Assembly (NCBI RefSeq): GCF_900698845.1
Contig: NZ_LR217692.1
Location: 310,001 to 374,000 of the forward strand
Length of the DNA stretch: 64,000 nucleotides
Reading direction: 5' to 3'
DNA from: Buchnera aphidicola (Cinara cf. splendens/pseudotsugae 3390)
GTDB taxonomy: Bacteria; Pseudomonadota; Gammaproteobacteria; Enterobacterales; Enterobacteriaceae
Shown one piece after another: positions 29,481 through 40,424 of this stretch (positions are counted from its first letter, which is position 1; each line of letters starts with the position of its first letter). The notes under the pieces were generated by a model. That model searched no databases. It saw nothing but the letters and a program-made list of their open reading frames with translations, and was not told the origin of the DNA. Position numbers and translations under genes: made by a program.

Positions 29481-30220
29481 AATTATTATTCTCAATTATA
29501 TAAATTATATGTAATAAATGATAAAAATCATATACTCATACAACTACATTATTATATATCTCATTAAAGATAATTTAATACTTTATTATTTATTCATTAC
29601 AATAAATTTTACTATAAAAATTACATTAAATTTACTAAGAAAAAATAATTTCATTACTTTATTAAAATTAATAATTTTATTATACTATAAAAATTAACAA
29701 TTTGATAAAATACTTGTGGTAATTATTGTTAATGTAAATTAAATTATAAAATTACATATTTTTTAAAAAACATACAGATGTGTGTTACAAAAAATAATTA
29801 TTTAAATTCATTAAAAATTTAATTATATATATCTTTAGTATTATATACACAGAATATTTTATATATAACTTAAATATATAAAAATAATTGTAATTATGAA
29901 TTTTTAAAATAATATTAATTAATAAAAAAATATTTATATTTTTTATTAATCAAAAAATTAAGTATAATGATTTAACAAATATATTTCTTAAAAACAAAAC
30001 AATCACAATAATATGAATTAGTAATTAATTAAACATATATTTATATTTCTCAAAATAACCTTATTACATAAATAATTTTTCATATATATATAATTTTCAT
30101 AATAAATAAATTATATGTATTTATTATAAAAAATTAAAAAATTATATATAGTAAAATATATAAATAACTATAAATATTAAATATTTATATAGTCAAAAAA
30201 TTGTATAAATAAATAAATGG
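29481..30220. other. 740-bp region without genes between asd and pgk (divergent)
   Basis: The longest empty stretch in the window. It has no frame with recognisable homology on either strand and no tRNA-like fold. It must hold the asd and pgk promoters. It is very A/T-rich and looks like the fully eroded site of one or more lost genes. Confidence 0.55.
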
Positions 30221-31375
30221 ATGAATAAAATGTTACATATGCAAGATATTGATCTAAATAATAAAAGAGTATTTATTAGATTAGATTTAAATGTTCCGTT
30301 ACACAACGGAAAAATTACTTCTAGTGAACGAATTGATCGAGCAATTCCGACAATAAAATTAGCATTAAAAAAAAATGCAAAAATAATAATAGCTTCCCAT
30401 TTAGGAAGACCAAAAGAAAATCAGTACGATAAAAAATTTTCTTTATTTCCTGTATTTAAATATTTACAAAAAAAATTATACGGAATAAATATAATTTTTT
30501 TACAAGACTATTTACAAGGAGTATCAATCGAGTCTAACCAGATAGCTGTATTAGAAAATGTTCGATTTAATCCAGGAGAAACAAAAAACAACGAACAATT
30601 ATCCCAAAAATATGCTAATTTATGTGATATTTTTATAATGGACGCTTTTGCTACCGCTCATAGAGTAGAATCTTCTACGTATGGAATTTGTAGTTTTGTG
30701 AAAAAATCGTGCATCGGTCCATTGTTATATTCAGAAATAAAAACATTAAAACGCATATTCCATAAATCACAACATCCTATAACTACAGTAATTGGTGGAG
30801 CTAAAGTATCTACAAAATTTAAATTATTAAGTTCGTTACTAAAAATTACAGATAATATGTTAGTAGGAGGAGGAATAGCTAATACATTTATTTCTGCATT
30901 TCATTCGGTGGGAAGATCATTACATGAAAAAAATTTCAAAAAAATAGCAAAAAAACTATATGAAACAAAAAAAATATTTTTACCTATAGATTCTTTAGTT
31001 AGTACATCATATTCAATAACATCAACGGCTCAAGAAAAATTAATTTCTAATATTATGCCTAATGAAGAAATCTTAGATATAGGCAATAAAACTATTCAAA
31101 ATTACACAAAAAAAATTCAAAAAGCTAAAACAATAATTTGGAATGGTCCTATGGGAGTATTTGAATTTCCAAATTTTAGAAAAGGAACTCGGGAAATTGC
31201 ACAATCAATTGCAAATAGTGCTGCTTTTTCTATTGCTGGAGGAGGAGATACAATCGCAGTCATTGATTTATTTAATTTAAAAAATAAAATTTCTTATATT
31301 TCTACTGGAGGAGGTGCTTTTTTAGAATTCATAGAAAATAAAACTTTACCTATTCTAAAAAAACTAAAATACTAA
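30221..31375 (+). CDS. pgk: Phosphoglycerate kinase
   Basis: Pgk transfers phosphate from 1,3-bisphosphoglycerate to ADP in glycolysis. Length is 384 aa (387 in E. coli). Substrate-binding RLDLNVPLHNG, ASHLGRPKE and VLENVRFNPGE, the hinge, and nucleotide-binding GGAKVSTK, GNGPMGVFEFPNF (WNGPMG) and GGGDTIA are intact. Two ATGs are possible: 30221, or 30230, which has GGA 9 nt upstream and fits the E. coli N-terminus about as well. fbaA follows 70 bp later, so they form the E. coli-like pgk-fbaA-mscS cluster. Confidence 0.97.
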   Translation: MNKMLHMQDIDLNNKRVFIRLDLNVPLHNGKITSSERIDRAIPTIKLALKKNAKIIIASHLGRPKENQYDKKFSLFPVFKYLQKKLYGINIIFLQDYLQGVSIESNQIAVLENVRFNPGETKNNEQLSQKYANLCDIFIMDAFATAHRVESSTYGICSFVKKSCIGPLLYSEIKTLKRIFHKSQHPITTVIGGAKVSTKFKLLSSLLKITDNMLVGGGIANTFISAFHSVGRSLHEKNFKKIAKKLYETKKIFLPIDSLVSTSYSITSTAQEKLISNIMPNEEILDIGNKTIQNYTKKIQKAKTIIWNGPMGVFEFPNFRKGTREIAQSIANSAAFSIAGGGDTIAVIDLFNLKNKISYISTGGGAFLEFIENKTLPILKKLKY

Positions 31376-31445
31376 TAAATTATAGAGTTATAATATTTTC
31401 ATTGAAGTATACCAATGATGATATTTTTATAAAATAGGAAAAATT

Positions 31446-32525
31446 ATGTGTAAAATTTTAGACTATATTAAACCAGGCGTACTAAATTCCAAAGAAACAC
31501 AAATTATTTTTTCATTAGCTAAAAAACATAAATTTGCCATACCTGCTATAAATTGTATTAGTACTGATTCAATGAATAGCGTACTAGAATCTGCTGCAAA
31601 AATGCAATCTCCAGTAATTATTCAGTTTTCTTATGGAGGAGCTTCTTTCATTAGTGGATTAGGGTTAAAAAATCATAAACCTCACTCAAATGCAATAATA
31701 GGCGCTATATCAGGAGCACAACATATTCATTTATTGGCTAAATATTATAAAATACCGGTTATATTGCATACTGATCATTGTGATATACATAATCTTGAAT
31801 GGATTGACGGTTTAATTAAAGAAGGGAGTAAATTTTTTAAAAAAAATAAACGCCCACTATTTTCTTCTCATATGATTGATTTATCTAAAGAGTCAATAAA
31901 AAAAAACACAACTATTTCATCTCAGTATCTAAAAAAAATAACTAAATTGAATATGTTTTTAGAAATAGAATTAGGTTGTACCGGAGGAGAAGAGGATGGT
32001 GTAAATAACCTTAACATAAATAAAAAACTATTATATACTGACACTAAAGATATTTATTATACTTTTAAAAAATTAATCAAAATCAGTAATAATTTTATTA
32101 TTGCTGCAGCATTTGGAAATACACACGGGGTATATCAACCTGGTAATATATTATTGAAACCTTCTATTTTAAAAAAAGCACAAAAATATATAAGCAAAAA
32201 AAAAAAATTACCGCATAACCCATTAAATTTTGTTTTTCATGGAGGATCAGGGACAAATAGTAGTAATATCAAAAAATCTATCAATTATGGAGTTGTAAAG
32301 TTTAACATTGACACAGATATACAATGGAGTTATTGGAAAGGGGTATTAGATTTTTATTGTAAAAATAAACAGTATTTACATAGTCAGTTAGGAAACTCCC
32401 TGGAAGCTAATCAACCAAATAAAAAATATTATGATCCTAGAGTATGGTTGCGAAGCGCACAAAATAATTTAACAAAATATTTAGAAAAAATGTTTAAACT
32501 ACTAAATTCTTTCGAAAAATTATAA
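31446..32525 (+). CDS. fbaA: Fructose-bisphosphate aldolase, class II
   Basis: FbaA is the zinc-dependent aldolase of glycolysis. Length is 359 aa, the same as E. coli. The zinc-ligand segment VILHTDHCD, ELGCTGGEEDGV, FGNTHGVYQPGN, and the second zinc His in FVFHGGSGTN are all present, as are the phosphate-binding FNIDTDIQWS and the C-terminal PNKKYYDPRVWLR. AGGA 8 nt before the ATG is a good RBS. It is co-directional with pgk. Confidence 0.98.
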   Translation: MCKILDYIKPGVLNSKETQIIFSLAKKHKFAIPAINCISTDSMNSVLESAAKMQSPVIIQFSYGGASFISGLGLKNHKPHSNAIIGAISGAQHIHLLAKYYKIPVILHTDHCDIHNLEWIDGLIKEGSKFFKKNKRPLFSSHMIDLSKESIKKNTTISSQYLKKITKLNMFLEIELGCTGGEEDGVNNLNINKKLLYTDTKDIYYTFKKLIKISNNFIIAAAFGNTHGVYQPGNILLKPSILKKAQKYISKKKKLPHNPLNFVFHGGSGTNSSNIKKSINYGVVKFNIDTDIQWSYWKGVLDFYCKNKQYLHSQLGNSLEANQPNKKYYDPRVWLRSAQNNLTKYLEKMFKLLNSFEKL

Positions 32526-32650
32526 ATAATAATAAATGTATATTCTTATTGTGAAAACATAAAATCATGATATGATGATATATCATTCGTATCATTTAAA
32601 ATAAATATATGACTCTTATTAAATATTTTTAAAAAAAATATGTTATTGTA

Positions 32651-32679
32651 TTGACAATTTTGAGTTACTCAAATATATA
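32651..32679 (+). promoter_or_regulatory. Probable sigma-70 promoter of mscS
   Basis: TTGACA (32651-32656) is followed after 17 bp by TATATA (32674-32679), about 70 bp before the mscS ATG. The spacer holds a small inverted repeat, TTTGAG-TTA-CTCAAA (32659-32673). A consensus -35 is rare in this window, which adds weight. Confidence 0.6.
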
Positions 32680-32747
32680 AATTAATTATTATTTTTTAAT
32701 ATTGAATAAAAATATTTATTTTTTAATACTCTTTAATACAATAAAAA

Positions 32748-33677
32748 ATGCGCAAAAAAATTTTTGCTATAAAAAAAATAATAGAAGCATTCTATGTAAT
32801 AAACTGCATAAATAACATTGGTTTATGTTTTTTATTAAACAAACAAATGTTTATATCTTATATAACAAATTTATTTTTTGCAATTATTATAATAATTATT
32901 GGTTTTTTTTTTAGTCAATTTCTTGCCAATGGAGCTCTTAAGTTGTTTTCTGCTCGTCACATAGACAATACTGTTTCTGGCTTTTTATCTACTTTAGCTC
33001 GTTACACAGTTATTACTTTTACAGGAATCATTGCTTTAGGTCAGATTGGTGTACAAACAAAATCCATAATTGCTATAATAGGAGCGTCCGGAATGGCTGT
33101 AGGATTGGCTTTACAAGGATCTCTGTCGAATTTTGCTGCAGGTGTCTTATTAATTTTATTAAGACCTCTTAGAACGAGTGAATATGTAAATTTAGGAAAT
33201 GCTGCTGGAACAGTACTACATGTACACATTTTTTATACAACTTTAAAAACACTAGATGGAAAAATTATAATTATACCTAACGGAAAAATTGTTGCTGGTA
33301 ATATTATTAATTATTCTCGTGAACCAATACGAAGAAATCAATTTGTGATAAACGTTGCTTATGATTCAGATGCAGATCTAGTGATTTCAGTTCTACAGGC
33401 AGTTATTGATCAAGAAGAACGTGTATTAAAACATCCAGGTAATTTTGTTGGATTAAATGAATTTTCACCTTCTTCATTAAAATTTATAGTTAAATGTTGG
33501 TGTCATACAACAGAATTAAATTCCGTATATTCTGATTTAATGTTAAATTTTAAAAAAGCTTTAGATAAACACAATATTACTATTCCATATCCAAAAATGG
33601 ATATTTATTTTTATAAAAAAATAAACAAAATATTAAAAATAAGCGATATAAATAGTGTAGAGAGAAAGAAAAAGTAA
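32748..33677 (+). CDS. mscS: Small-conductance mechanosensitive channel MscS
   Basis: MscS is an inner-membrane heptameric channel that releases solutes on osmotic downshock. Length is 309 aa (286 in E. coli), with about 12 extra residues at the N-terminus. Three membrane helices are visible; the pore helix TM3 keeps the Gly/Ala packing pattern (ASGMAVGLALQGSLSNFAAGVLL), followed by RPLRTSEYVNLGNAAGTV and the cytosolic cage (IPNGKIVAGNIINYSREP). It lies next to fbaA as in E. coli. No clear RBS precedes the ATG. A hairpin separates it from recC. Confidence 0.97.
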   Translation: MRKKIFAIKKIIEAFYVINCINNIGLCFLLNKQMFISYITNLFFAIIIIIIGFFFSQFLANGALKLFSARHIDNTVSGFLSTLARYTVITFTGIIALGQIGVQTKSIIAIIGASGMAVGLALQGSLSNFAAGVLLILLRPLRTSEYVNLGNAAGTVLHVHIFYTTLKTLDGKIIIIPNGKIVAGNIINYSREPIRRNQFVINVAYDSDADLVISVLQAVIDQEERVLKHPGNFVGLNEFSPSSLKFIVKCWCHTTELNSVYSDLMLNFKKALDKHNITIPYPKMDIYFYKKINKILKISDINSVERKKK

Positions 33678-33698
33678 TACACATAAAATCTAAAATAG

Positions 33699-33725
33699 TA
33701 TAGCGTAGAAATTTTCTACGCTATA
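33699..33725 (+). terminator. Hairpin between mscS and recC
   Basis: TATAGCGTAGAA (33699-33710), loop ATT, TTCTACGCTATA (33714-33725): a perfect 12-bp stem with a three-base loop. It lies 22 bp after the mscS stop and lacks a T tail. It probably forms the 3' end of the pgk-fbaA-mscS transcripts. Confidence 0.6.
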
Positions 33726-33757
33726 AAATTATAATACTAAGAATGTTATTAACTATC

Positions 33758-36700
33758 ATGTTAAAAATATATCAATCTAATCAAATGAATTTTTTAGTAA
33801 CAAAGTTATGTAAAAAAATACAGTCCAAAAAAAATTTTTTCAATAAAAAAACTATTTTAATTAACAATACTTACATCAAACAATGGTTAGAAATACAAAT
33901 ATCCAAAAAATTAACAATTTGTATGAATACACAATATGTAGAAATTTCTAAATTTTTTATTAACTTAATAAAACAATCTGACTATAAACTGAAAACGGTA
34001 AAACCTAGCATATTTGAAGTAAAATATTTAAAATGGATTTTAATGTCTATTATTAGTAAAAAAAAAGATTGTATATTTTTAAAAGAAAATGGTATTCAAT
34101 ATAATAATTATGAATTTTGTTTACATATGGCAAATGTTTTTGTTAAATATATTTTTTTTCAACCAGATTTAATTTATACGTGGGAACAAGAAATAAAAAA
34201 TAATATTTGGGAAAAAAAAACAATATGGCAAAAAAAATTATGGAGTGTAGTAATACAAAAAAAAAAAAATTCAGGAATTACAAGCTTTACTGAAATTATA
34301 AATAATTTTAATAGAAACATAGATAACTCTTGTTTTTTAAAATTTATACCAAAAAAAATTTTGATATTTTCAAACACATCTATAAATCCATTTATTACAA
34401 CAATATTACATATCATTAAAAATATAACTTCAATATATTTATTTCAATATGCCTTTAAAAAAAAAAAAAATATACAAATACATCAATTGATTTTTTAATT
34501 AAAAAAAAAAATTTATTAATAAAACAAAAAACAAAAAAACTCTTATATTATAAAAAAAATTTTTTTTATAAAAAAATATACACAAATAATATTTTATATA
34601 AATTACAATATGATATATTTAAAAATTCGCTAGAAAGTAGCGTTTCAACAAAAATACATTATGAGAATCATCATTCCCTTTCTATAAATCAATGTAGTTC
34701 TTATCTACAAGAAATTCAAGAACTATATAAATACATCATACATATATTAAATACTAAAAAAAAAATAACACTAAATAATATTTTAATTACAGCTGATAAT
34801 ATAAAACCTTATATTTTTTATATTAATAACATATTTAATTCCACAAAAAAAAATAATTCTATAATTCATAGTATTTCAAAAAGTAACAAAAATAAAAAAA
34901 AAATAATTTTAACTATAAAAAATTTATTTAAAATTAAAAACAATCGTTTTAAATATTCATGGGTATTATCTCTTCTAAACACAAAGTATTTAAGAAAAAA
35001 ATTTTACATTAAGTCTAGCGATATTAAAACACTATATTCCTTTATATCTGATTTATATATTCGTTTTGGATTTGATAAAAATCAATTCAAAAAAATGTCT
35101 ATTCCTAAAATTAATACATATTCATGGGAATATGCAATTAGTAGAATAACAACAGGATATGGAGCACAAAAAAATTATTCAATATGGAATAATATTTCTA
35201 CTTATAATGTATCTTGCAAAAAAAGTAATATACTATTAGGTAATTTTATTAATTTAATCATTACGTTAAATCAACTAAGAAAAAAATTATTAAATAAAAA
35301 AACGTTAAAAAATTGGTTTCATATTTTCACAAAAATAATAAATAAATTTTTTCATATACCTCTTAAATACAAAAAATTCTTCTTTATTCTAGAAAATAAA
35401 TGGAAAAATATAGTCTCTGAAGGAATTATTATGAATTATTCAGAAAAAATATCTATTGATATTATAACGGATATTTTTTTCAAAAATAGTTATTCATTAT
35501 TCAAACATGACGCATTTTTCACTGGAAAAATCAATATCACGAATCTAAAAAATGTAAGAACTATTCCGTTTAAAATGATTTGTGTTCTAGGATGTATACA
35601 AGGTAATACCCCTTCTCTAAAAAAAATAGATGGATTGAATCCTTCTAGTAAAAAAATATATCACGATAATAAAAATATATTTTTTGAAACCATTATGTCT
35701 ACTCAAAAATATTTTTTTTGTAGCTTTGTTAAAACAACAGTTACAGAAAGTACATCTTATGCATCAAAATATATTATGGATATCATATTTTATCTAAAAA
35801 AAATTTTTTATATAAAAAAAAATGTGTTTACTAAAAAAAAAAAAAATTACATCAATAATATATATATTAAACATGAATATCAAACAAATCATTCATATTT
35901 TATAAATCAAAAAACAGAATATTTATTACATAAAAAAAATTTTTTTAATAACTATAAAAAAATAAAAAAAACTACTCAAAAAAATATTTCAATTAAAAAA
36001 TTAATAAATTTTTGGAAAAATCCAATTCAGTACTATTTTAAAAAAATATTAAAAATACCAAAAATAGATAACACAACAGAAATTTTATCAGAAGATGAAT
36101 TATTTTCTATAAATTCTCTAAATCAATATTATATTAATAAAAAAATTTTAAAAAAAAAAATTCTAAATAAAAAAACTAACTCATTATATAAAAAATTAAA
36201 ATTACAAAATAAAATTCCATATGGATATGTTGGGAAAGTTTTATGGAAAAAACAAGAAAAAAAAATAAATATTTTAGCAAAAAAAATTAATGCTTTAAGA
36301 AACTCTCCAACTAAAAAAAAAATCAACATAAAAATAAAAAAATATAAGTTATCAGGAATTGTAAAAGAAATAAATGCATACGGTCTAATTAGATGGTCTG
36401 CTAGCCAAATTAACTATAAAATTATAATTTCAACGTGGATTGAACACATAATTTATTGTTCATTACATTCACGTACAAAAAGTATATTATTAGGAATTAA
36501 TAATTCAAGTATAAAATTTTTACCTTTAAAAAAAAATAAAGCTAAAAAATATCTAAAAAAATATCTCCAAGGATATTTAGATGGTATAAAAAAACCTATA
36601 TTAATATTAAATTCTGGAATTATTTGGCTACAATCATTATATATTCCAAAATACCGTATATTAAATACTAACACTAATGTTTATATTATTGCTAAAAGAA

Positions 36701-36879
36701 ATTTTTTGAAAAAATGGAATGGAAATTCATTTTTTGCAGGTGAGAAAAAAAATATTTATGTTCAAAAATTAATACCATACATAAATACTACTCAAATAAA
36801 AAAAATTTGTAATACATGTAAATATTGGTTATTACCTCTTTTAAAAAATTCTAATATTAAAAAATATCATTTAAAATAA
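33758..36879 (+). CDS. recC: Exodeoxyribonuclease V subunit RecC, split by a poly(A) frameshift
   Basis: RecC holds the RecBCD complex together and recognises Chi during double-strand break repair. The start ATG at 33758 gives MLKIYQSNQMNFL (E. coli MLRVYHSNRLDVL). The first frame runs to a stop at 34496, but homology leaves it at a run of 14 A (34457-34470). The next frame is then open without a stop from 34471 to 36879, including VSTKIHYENHHSLSINQ and TYSWEYAISRITTGYGA (E. coli TWRFGLTRMLLGYA). One added A joins them into about 1040 aa (1122 in E. coli). The long second part starts far before the first ATG in that frame (35095), so the middle 208 codons are coding too. Confidence 0.88.
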
Positions 36880-36923
36880 ATGATATCATATTTATATAAA
36901 TCTATTAACTAGAAAGATACAAT

Positions 36924-39900
36924 ATGAAATATATTTCTTTAGACATGAAAAAAATACCTGATCATGGTATTACTTTAATAGAAGCATCTGCAGGAACTGG
37001 AAAAACATTTTCTATTGTTACTTTGTATCTACGTTTACTTTTAAATCTTGGCATAAAAAATACATACAAAAGACCGTTATCTATATATGAAATATTAGTA
37101 GTTACATTCACAGAAGCATCAAAAAATGATTTAAAAAAAAGATTATACAAAAAAGTTTGTCAATTACATGCTGATTGTATCAATACTGATAGTAAAAAAA
37201 GTGAATTAATTGATATTGTTAAAGATATCAAGGACATAAAAAAAACTACTAAATTATTACAATTTGCAAAAAAAAACATTAATTCCATCATGATATATAC
37301 ATTACATGGTTTTTTTTTAAATACACTGTATGAGCAAAAATTTTTATGTAATCAAGTAATACCTATTAAAATTTTAAAAAATATAGAAAAAATAAAATTA
37401 GAAGCTACGAAAGATTTTTGGAGAAATAATGTATACGAAATAAATGAACATATTACTTACCTTATCATAAAAAAATGGCCTACTCCAAAAAAATTGTTTA
37501 AATACATCAATATTTTACTGAATCAAAAAAAAACAAAAGTTCACTATAGTTTTTCAAAAAAAACTAATTTAAAAAAACAATATGATAACATCATAAAAAA
37601 AATTAATAAAACTAAAAAATTCTGGAAAAAAAATAAACATGAAATACAAAAATCAATAATACATACCAATATAAATAAAACAAAAAGTAAACATGAAAAA
37701 CTCAAAAAATGGTTTTATCAAATAGATCATTGGTCTGTAAAAATCACAAATAATTGTATAATTCCAAAAATATTAAAAAATATTCAATTTTGTAAAATAT
37801 TATCAAACCAATTAATAAAAAAAAATTCTCAATATATCTTGTTTAAAAAAATAAAAAAAATTTTTACAAGTTATAATTTATTTTTTAAATACTTTATTTT
37901 TATGGCTTTAAAAAAAATACCTCAAATAATTCAAAAAAAAAAAAAAAAAAAAAAGGGATTAGAATTTGATGACTTAAATAAAATTATGTTAAAACAAATA
38001 AAATTAAAATCATCTACAATAAAAAAAAACATCATTAAAAAAAATACAGTCACTATAATTGATGAATGTCAAGATATAGATAATATCCAATTTAATATAT
38101 TTTATGAATTATATAATAATGTGCATAATAAATCACTTATTTTATTTGGAGATCCTAAACAATCTATATACAGTTTTCGTGGAGCAAATATATTTTTATA
38201 TTTAAAAATCAAAAAAAAAATAAACAAATGTTTCATTTTAGAAAAAAATTTTCGTTCATCAAAAAATATGGTAACTGGAATTAATAATTTATTCTCTCGT
38301 ATACAAGCGCCATTTATATGGAAAAATATTAATTTTAATAAATCATCATCATATTCAAAAAACAAAAAAATTTACTTTTCAATTAATAAAATAAAACAAT
38401 CAGCATTTAATCTTATTGTTAAATATGATGTTGAAATGAACACTGATGAATATTATTCGTGGATTTCAAAAGAATGCGCAAATTCTATCTATAACTGGTT
38501 ATCAGATAAATTAAATAAAAAATCAATTCTTAAATTAAGAAATCAAAAAAAACGTTGTATTCAACCTAAAGATATAGCTATTTTAGTAAAAAATAAATAT
38601 GAAGCTAGTTTAATTAAACAGGAACTACACAAAAAAAACATCAATTCCATTTATACTTCCCGTAAAAAAAATATTTTTCATACTACAGAAGCACAAGAAT
38701 TAATGTTAATTATGGATGCAATAATTGATTTATCTAATAAATTAAAATTTAAAAAACTGTTAATGACAAAAATATTTAATATTAGTATAAATAATATTCA
38801 GTTAATTAATAATCAAATACATACATATTTTTATTTACTAAAAAAATTAAAAAAATATTATACAATATGGAATACTATTAACATTTCACAAATGATCGCC
38901 AAAATAATAGTTGATTTCAATTTATTAAAAAGAAATACCTTAACACAAAAAAACAACATTAATATACAAAATATTACTACTATATGTAAAATTCTAGAAA
39001 AAAAAAACCAAAGTATAACAAATAAATTTTTATTAATCACATGGTTGAAAAAAAAAATTTTACAAAAAGATATTGATAATAGTAATGTTATCTATACTGA
39101 AACAGTAAATAGCATAGAATATGCAAAATCCATTAAGATAATTACAATACACAAATCAAAAGGATTAGAATATCCTATAATATGGATTCCTTTTTTTAGT
39201 AAATTACAGATAAAAAAAAGTAATTCTATATCTTCCAAGCATATTTTATCTGAAGATTTACGTTTATTATATGTAGCTATAACTAGAAGTATAGTACACT
39301 GTAATATTGGTTTAGCAGTAATTTCTAAAAGAAAAAAAAAAAAAACAAGTTATAAAAACTACACAAATTTTCATAAAAGTAGTTTAGGATTTTTGATACA
39401 AAAAGGAAAAAAAAGTAGTCTATTGAAACTAAAAGAAGAATTATACAAACTACAAAATCCTGAAATTTTTCAAATAAAATATACATGCAAAATAAAAGAA
39501 ACGATTTATAAAAAAAAAATTATACAAAGAAATGATCCAGTGTACTTAAATGTGCTAAAAAATACAATAAATCCCTGGAATAAAATTAGTTTTTCTAAAA
39601 TTGTAAAAAAAAATTTGTTTTACAAAAAAAAATATATTCTATCAATTTTTCAAAAAAAAAAATCTACACTAAAAAAAAATCAATATATATTTTGTAAAAA
39701 CAACATTCATCAGTTTCCTAGAGGAAAAGAATATGGATTATACTTGCATAAAGTTTTTAAAAAAATAAATTTCAAAAACACAACAAAAACAAAAAAAATT
39801 CTTAATCAATTAAATTATTTATCATTATCTGAAAAATGGATAAATAAATTATATACTTGGATATGTAATTTTATATCAAAACCATTACACAAAAACTGCT

Positions 39901-40424
39901 TAATTTTAAATCAGTTGAAAAATACAGAATATCAAAAAGAAGTAAAATTCACTGTACCAATAGAAAAAACTATCAATATAAAAAAATTCAACTCTATTAT
40001 TAATAATTTTGACCCATTATCAAAAAAATGCACAAATATCAATTTTGAAAATGTTTCTGGTGTGCTCACTGGAGTCATAGATTTAATTTTTTTATGGAAA
40101 AAAAAATACTATATTATTGATTATAAATCCAATTGGTTAGGACCTAATTATACTTATTATACCCAAAAAAATTTTCAAAATGAAATAATTAAATATCGTT
40201 ATGATATACAATATCAATTATATAGTTTAGCTATGCATCGTTATTTAAAATTAAAAATTAAAGACTACGATTATAAAATACATTTTGGAGGAATTTTTTA
40301 TTTATTTGTAAGAGCATTTGATGAAAAAAATGATTCTAGAGTTTATTTTATTAAACCTGATTATTTATTAATACATAACTTGGATAATTTATTATACGGA
40401 AAATTATATGATACCTCAAAATAA
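36924..40424 (+). CDS. recB: Exodeoxyribonuclease V subunit RecB (helicase-nuclease)
   Basis: RecB is the 3'-5' helicase and the only nuclease of RecBCD. Length is 1166 aa (1180 in E. coli). Walker A is ASAGTGKT at residues 21-28, Walker B is TIIDECQD, and GDPKQSIYSFRGA and TIHKSKGLEYPIIWIP are further UvrD-family motifs. The C-terminal nuclease keeps the metal and catalytic residues (FPRGKEYGLYLHK, GVIDLIF, IIDYKSNWLG, RYDIQYQLY). A tract of 22 consecutive A (37933-37954) encodes Lys residues just before GLEFDDL and stays in frame. Its end overlaps the recD start by 17 bases. Confidence 0.97.
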   Translation: MKYISLDMKKIPDHGITLIEASAGTGKTFSIVTLYLRLLLNLGIKNTYKRPLSIYEILVVTFTEASKNDLKKRLYKKVCQLHADCINTDSKKSELIDIVKDIKDIKKTTKLLQFAKKNINSIMIYTLHGFFLNTLYEQKFLCNQVIPIKILKNIEKIKLEATKDFWRNNVYEINEHITYLIIKKWPTPKKLFKYINILLNQKKTKVHYSFSKKTNLKKQYDNIIKKINKTKKFWKKNKHEIQKSIIHTNINKTKSKHEKLKKWFYQIDHWSVKITNNCIIPKILKNIQFCKILSNQLIKKNSQYILFKKIKKIFTSYNLFFKYFIFMALKKIPQIIQKKKKKKKGLEFDDLNKIMLKQIKLKSSTIKKNIIKKNTVTIIDECQDIDNIQFNIFYELYNNVHNKSLILFGDPKQSIYSFRGANIFLYLKIKKKINKCFILEKNFRSSKNMVTGINNLFSRIQAPFIWKNINFNKSSSYSKNKKIYFSINKIKQSAFNLIVKYDVEMNTDEYYSWISKECANSIYNWLSDKLNKKSILKLRNQKKRCIQPKDIAILVKNKYEASLIKQELHKKNINSIYTSRKKNIFHTTEAQELMLIMDAIIDLSNKLKFKKLLMTKIFNISINNIQLINNQIHTYFYLLKKLKKYYTIWNTINISQMIAKIIVDFNLLKRNTLTQKNNINIQNITTICKILEKKNQSITNKFLLITWLKKKILQKDIDNSNVIYTETVNSIEYAKSIKIITIHKSKGLEYPIIWIPFFSKLQIKKSNSISSKHILSEDLRLLYVAITRSIVHCNIGLAVISKRKKKKTSYKNYTNFHKSSLGFLIQKGKKSSLLKLKEELYKLQNPEIFQIKYTCKIKETIYKKKIIQRNDPVYLNVLKNTINPWNKISFSKIVKKNLFYKKKYILSIFQKKKSTLKKNQYIFCKNNIHQFPRGKEYGLYLHKVFKKINFKNTTKTKKILNQLNYLSLSEKWINKLYTWICNFISKPLHKNCLILNQLKNTEYQKEVKFTVPIEKTINIKKFNSIINNFDPLSKKCTNINFENVSGVLTGVIDLIFLWKKKYYIIDYKSNWLGPNYTYYTQKNFQNEIIKYRYDIQYQLYSLAMHRYLKLKIKDYDYKIHFGGIFYLFVRAFDEKNDSRVYFIKPDYLLIHNLDNLLYGKLYDTSK

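Noticed and set aside
32526..32650. Short palindromic strings such as TGATATGATGATATATCA near 32570
   Set aside because: A/T-only near-palindromes are expected by chance at this base composition and have no supporting context.
35095..36879. recC remnant starting at 35095
   Set aside because: The same frame is open and RecC-like back to 34471; the ATG is only the first one available in that frame.
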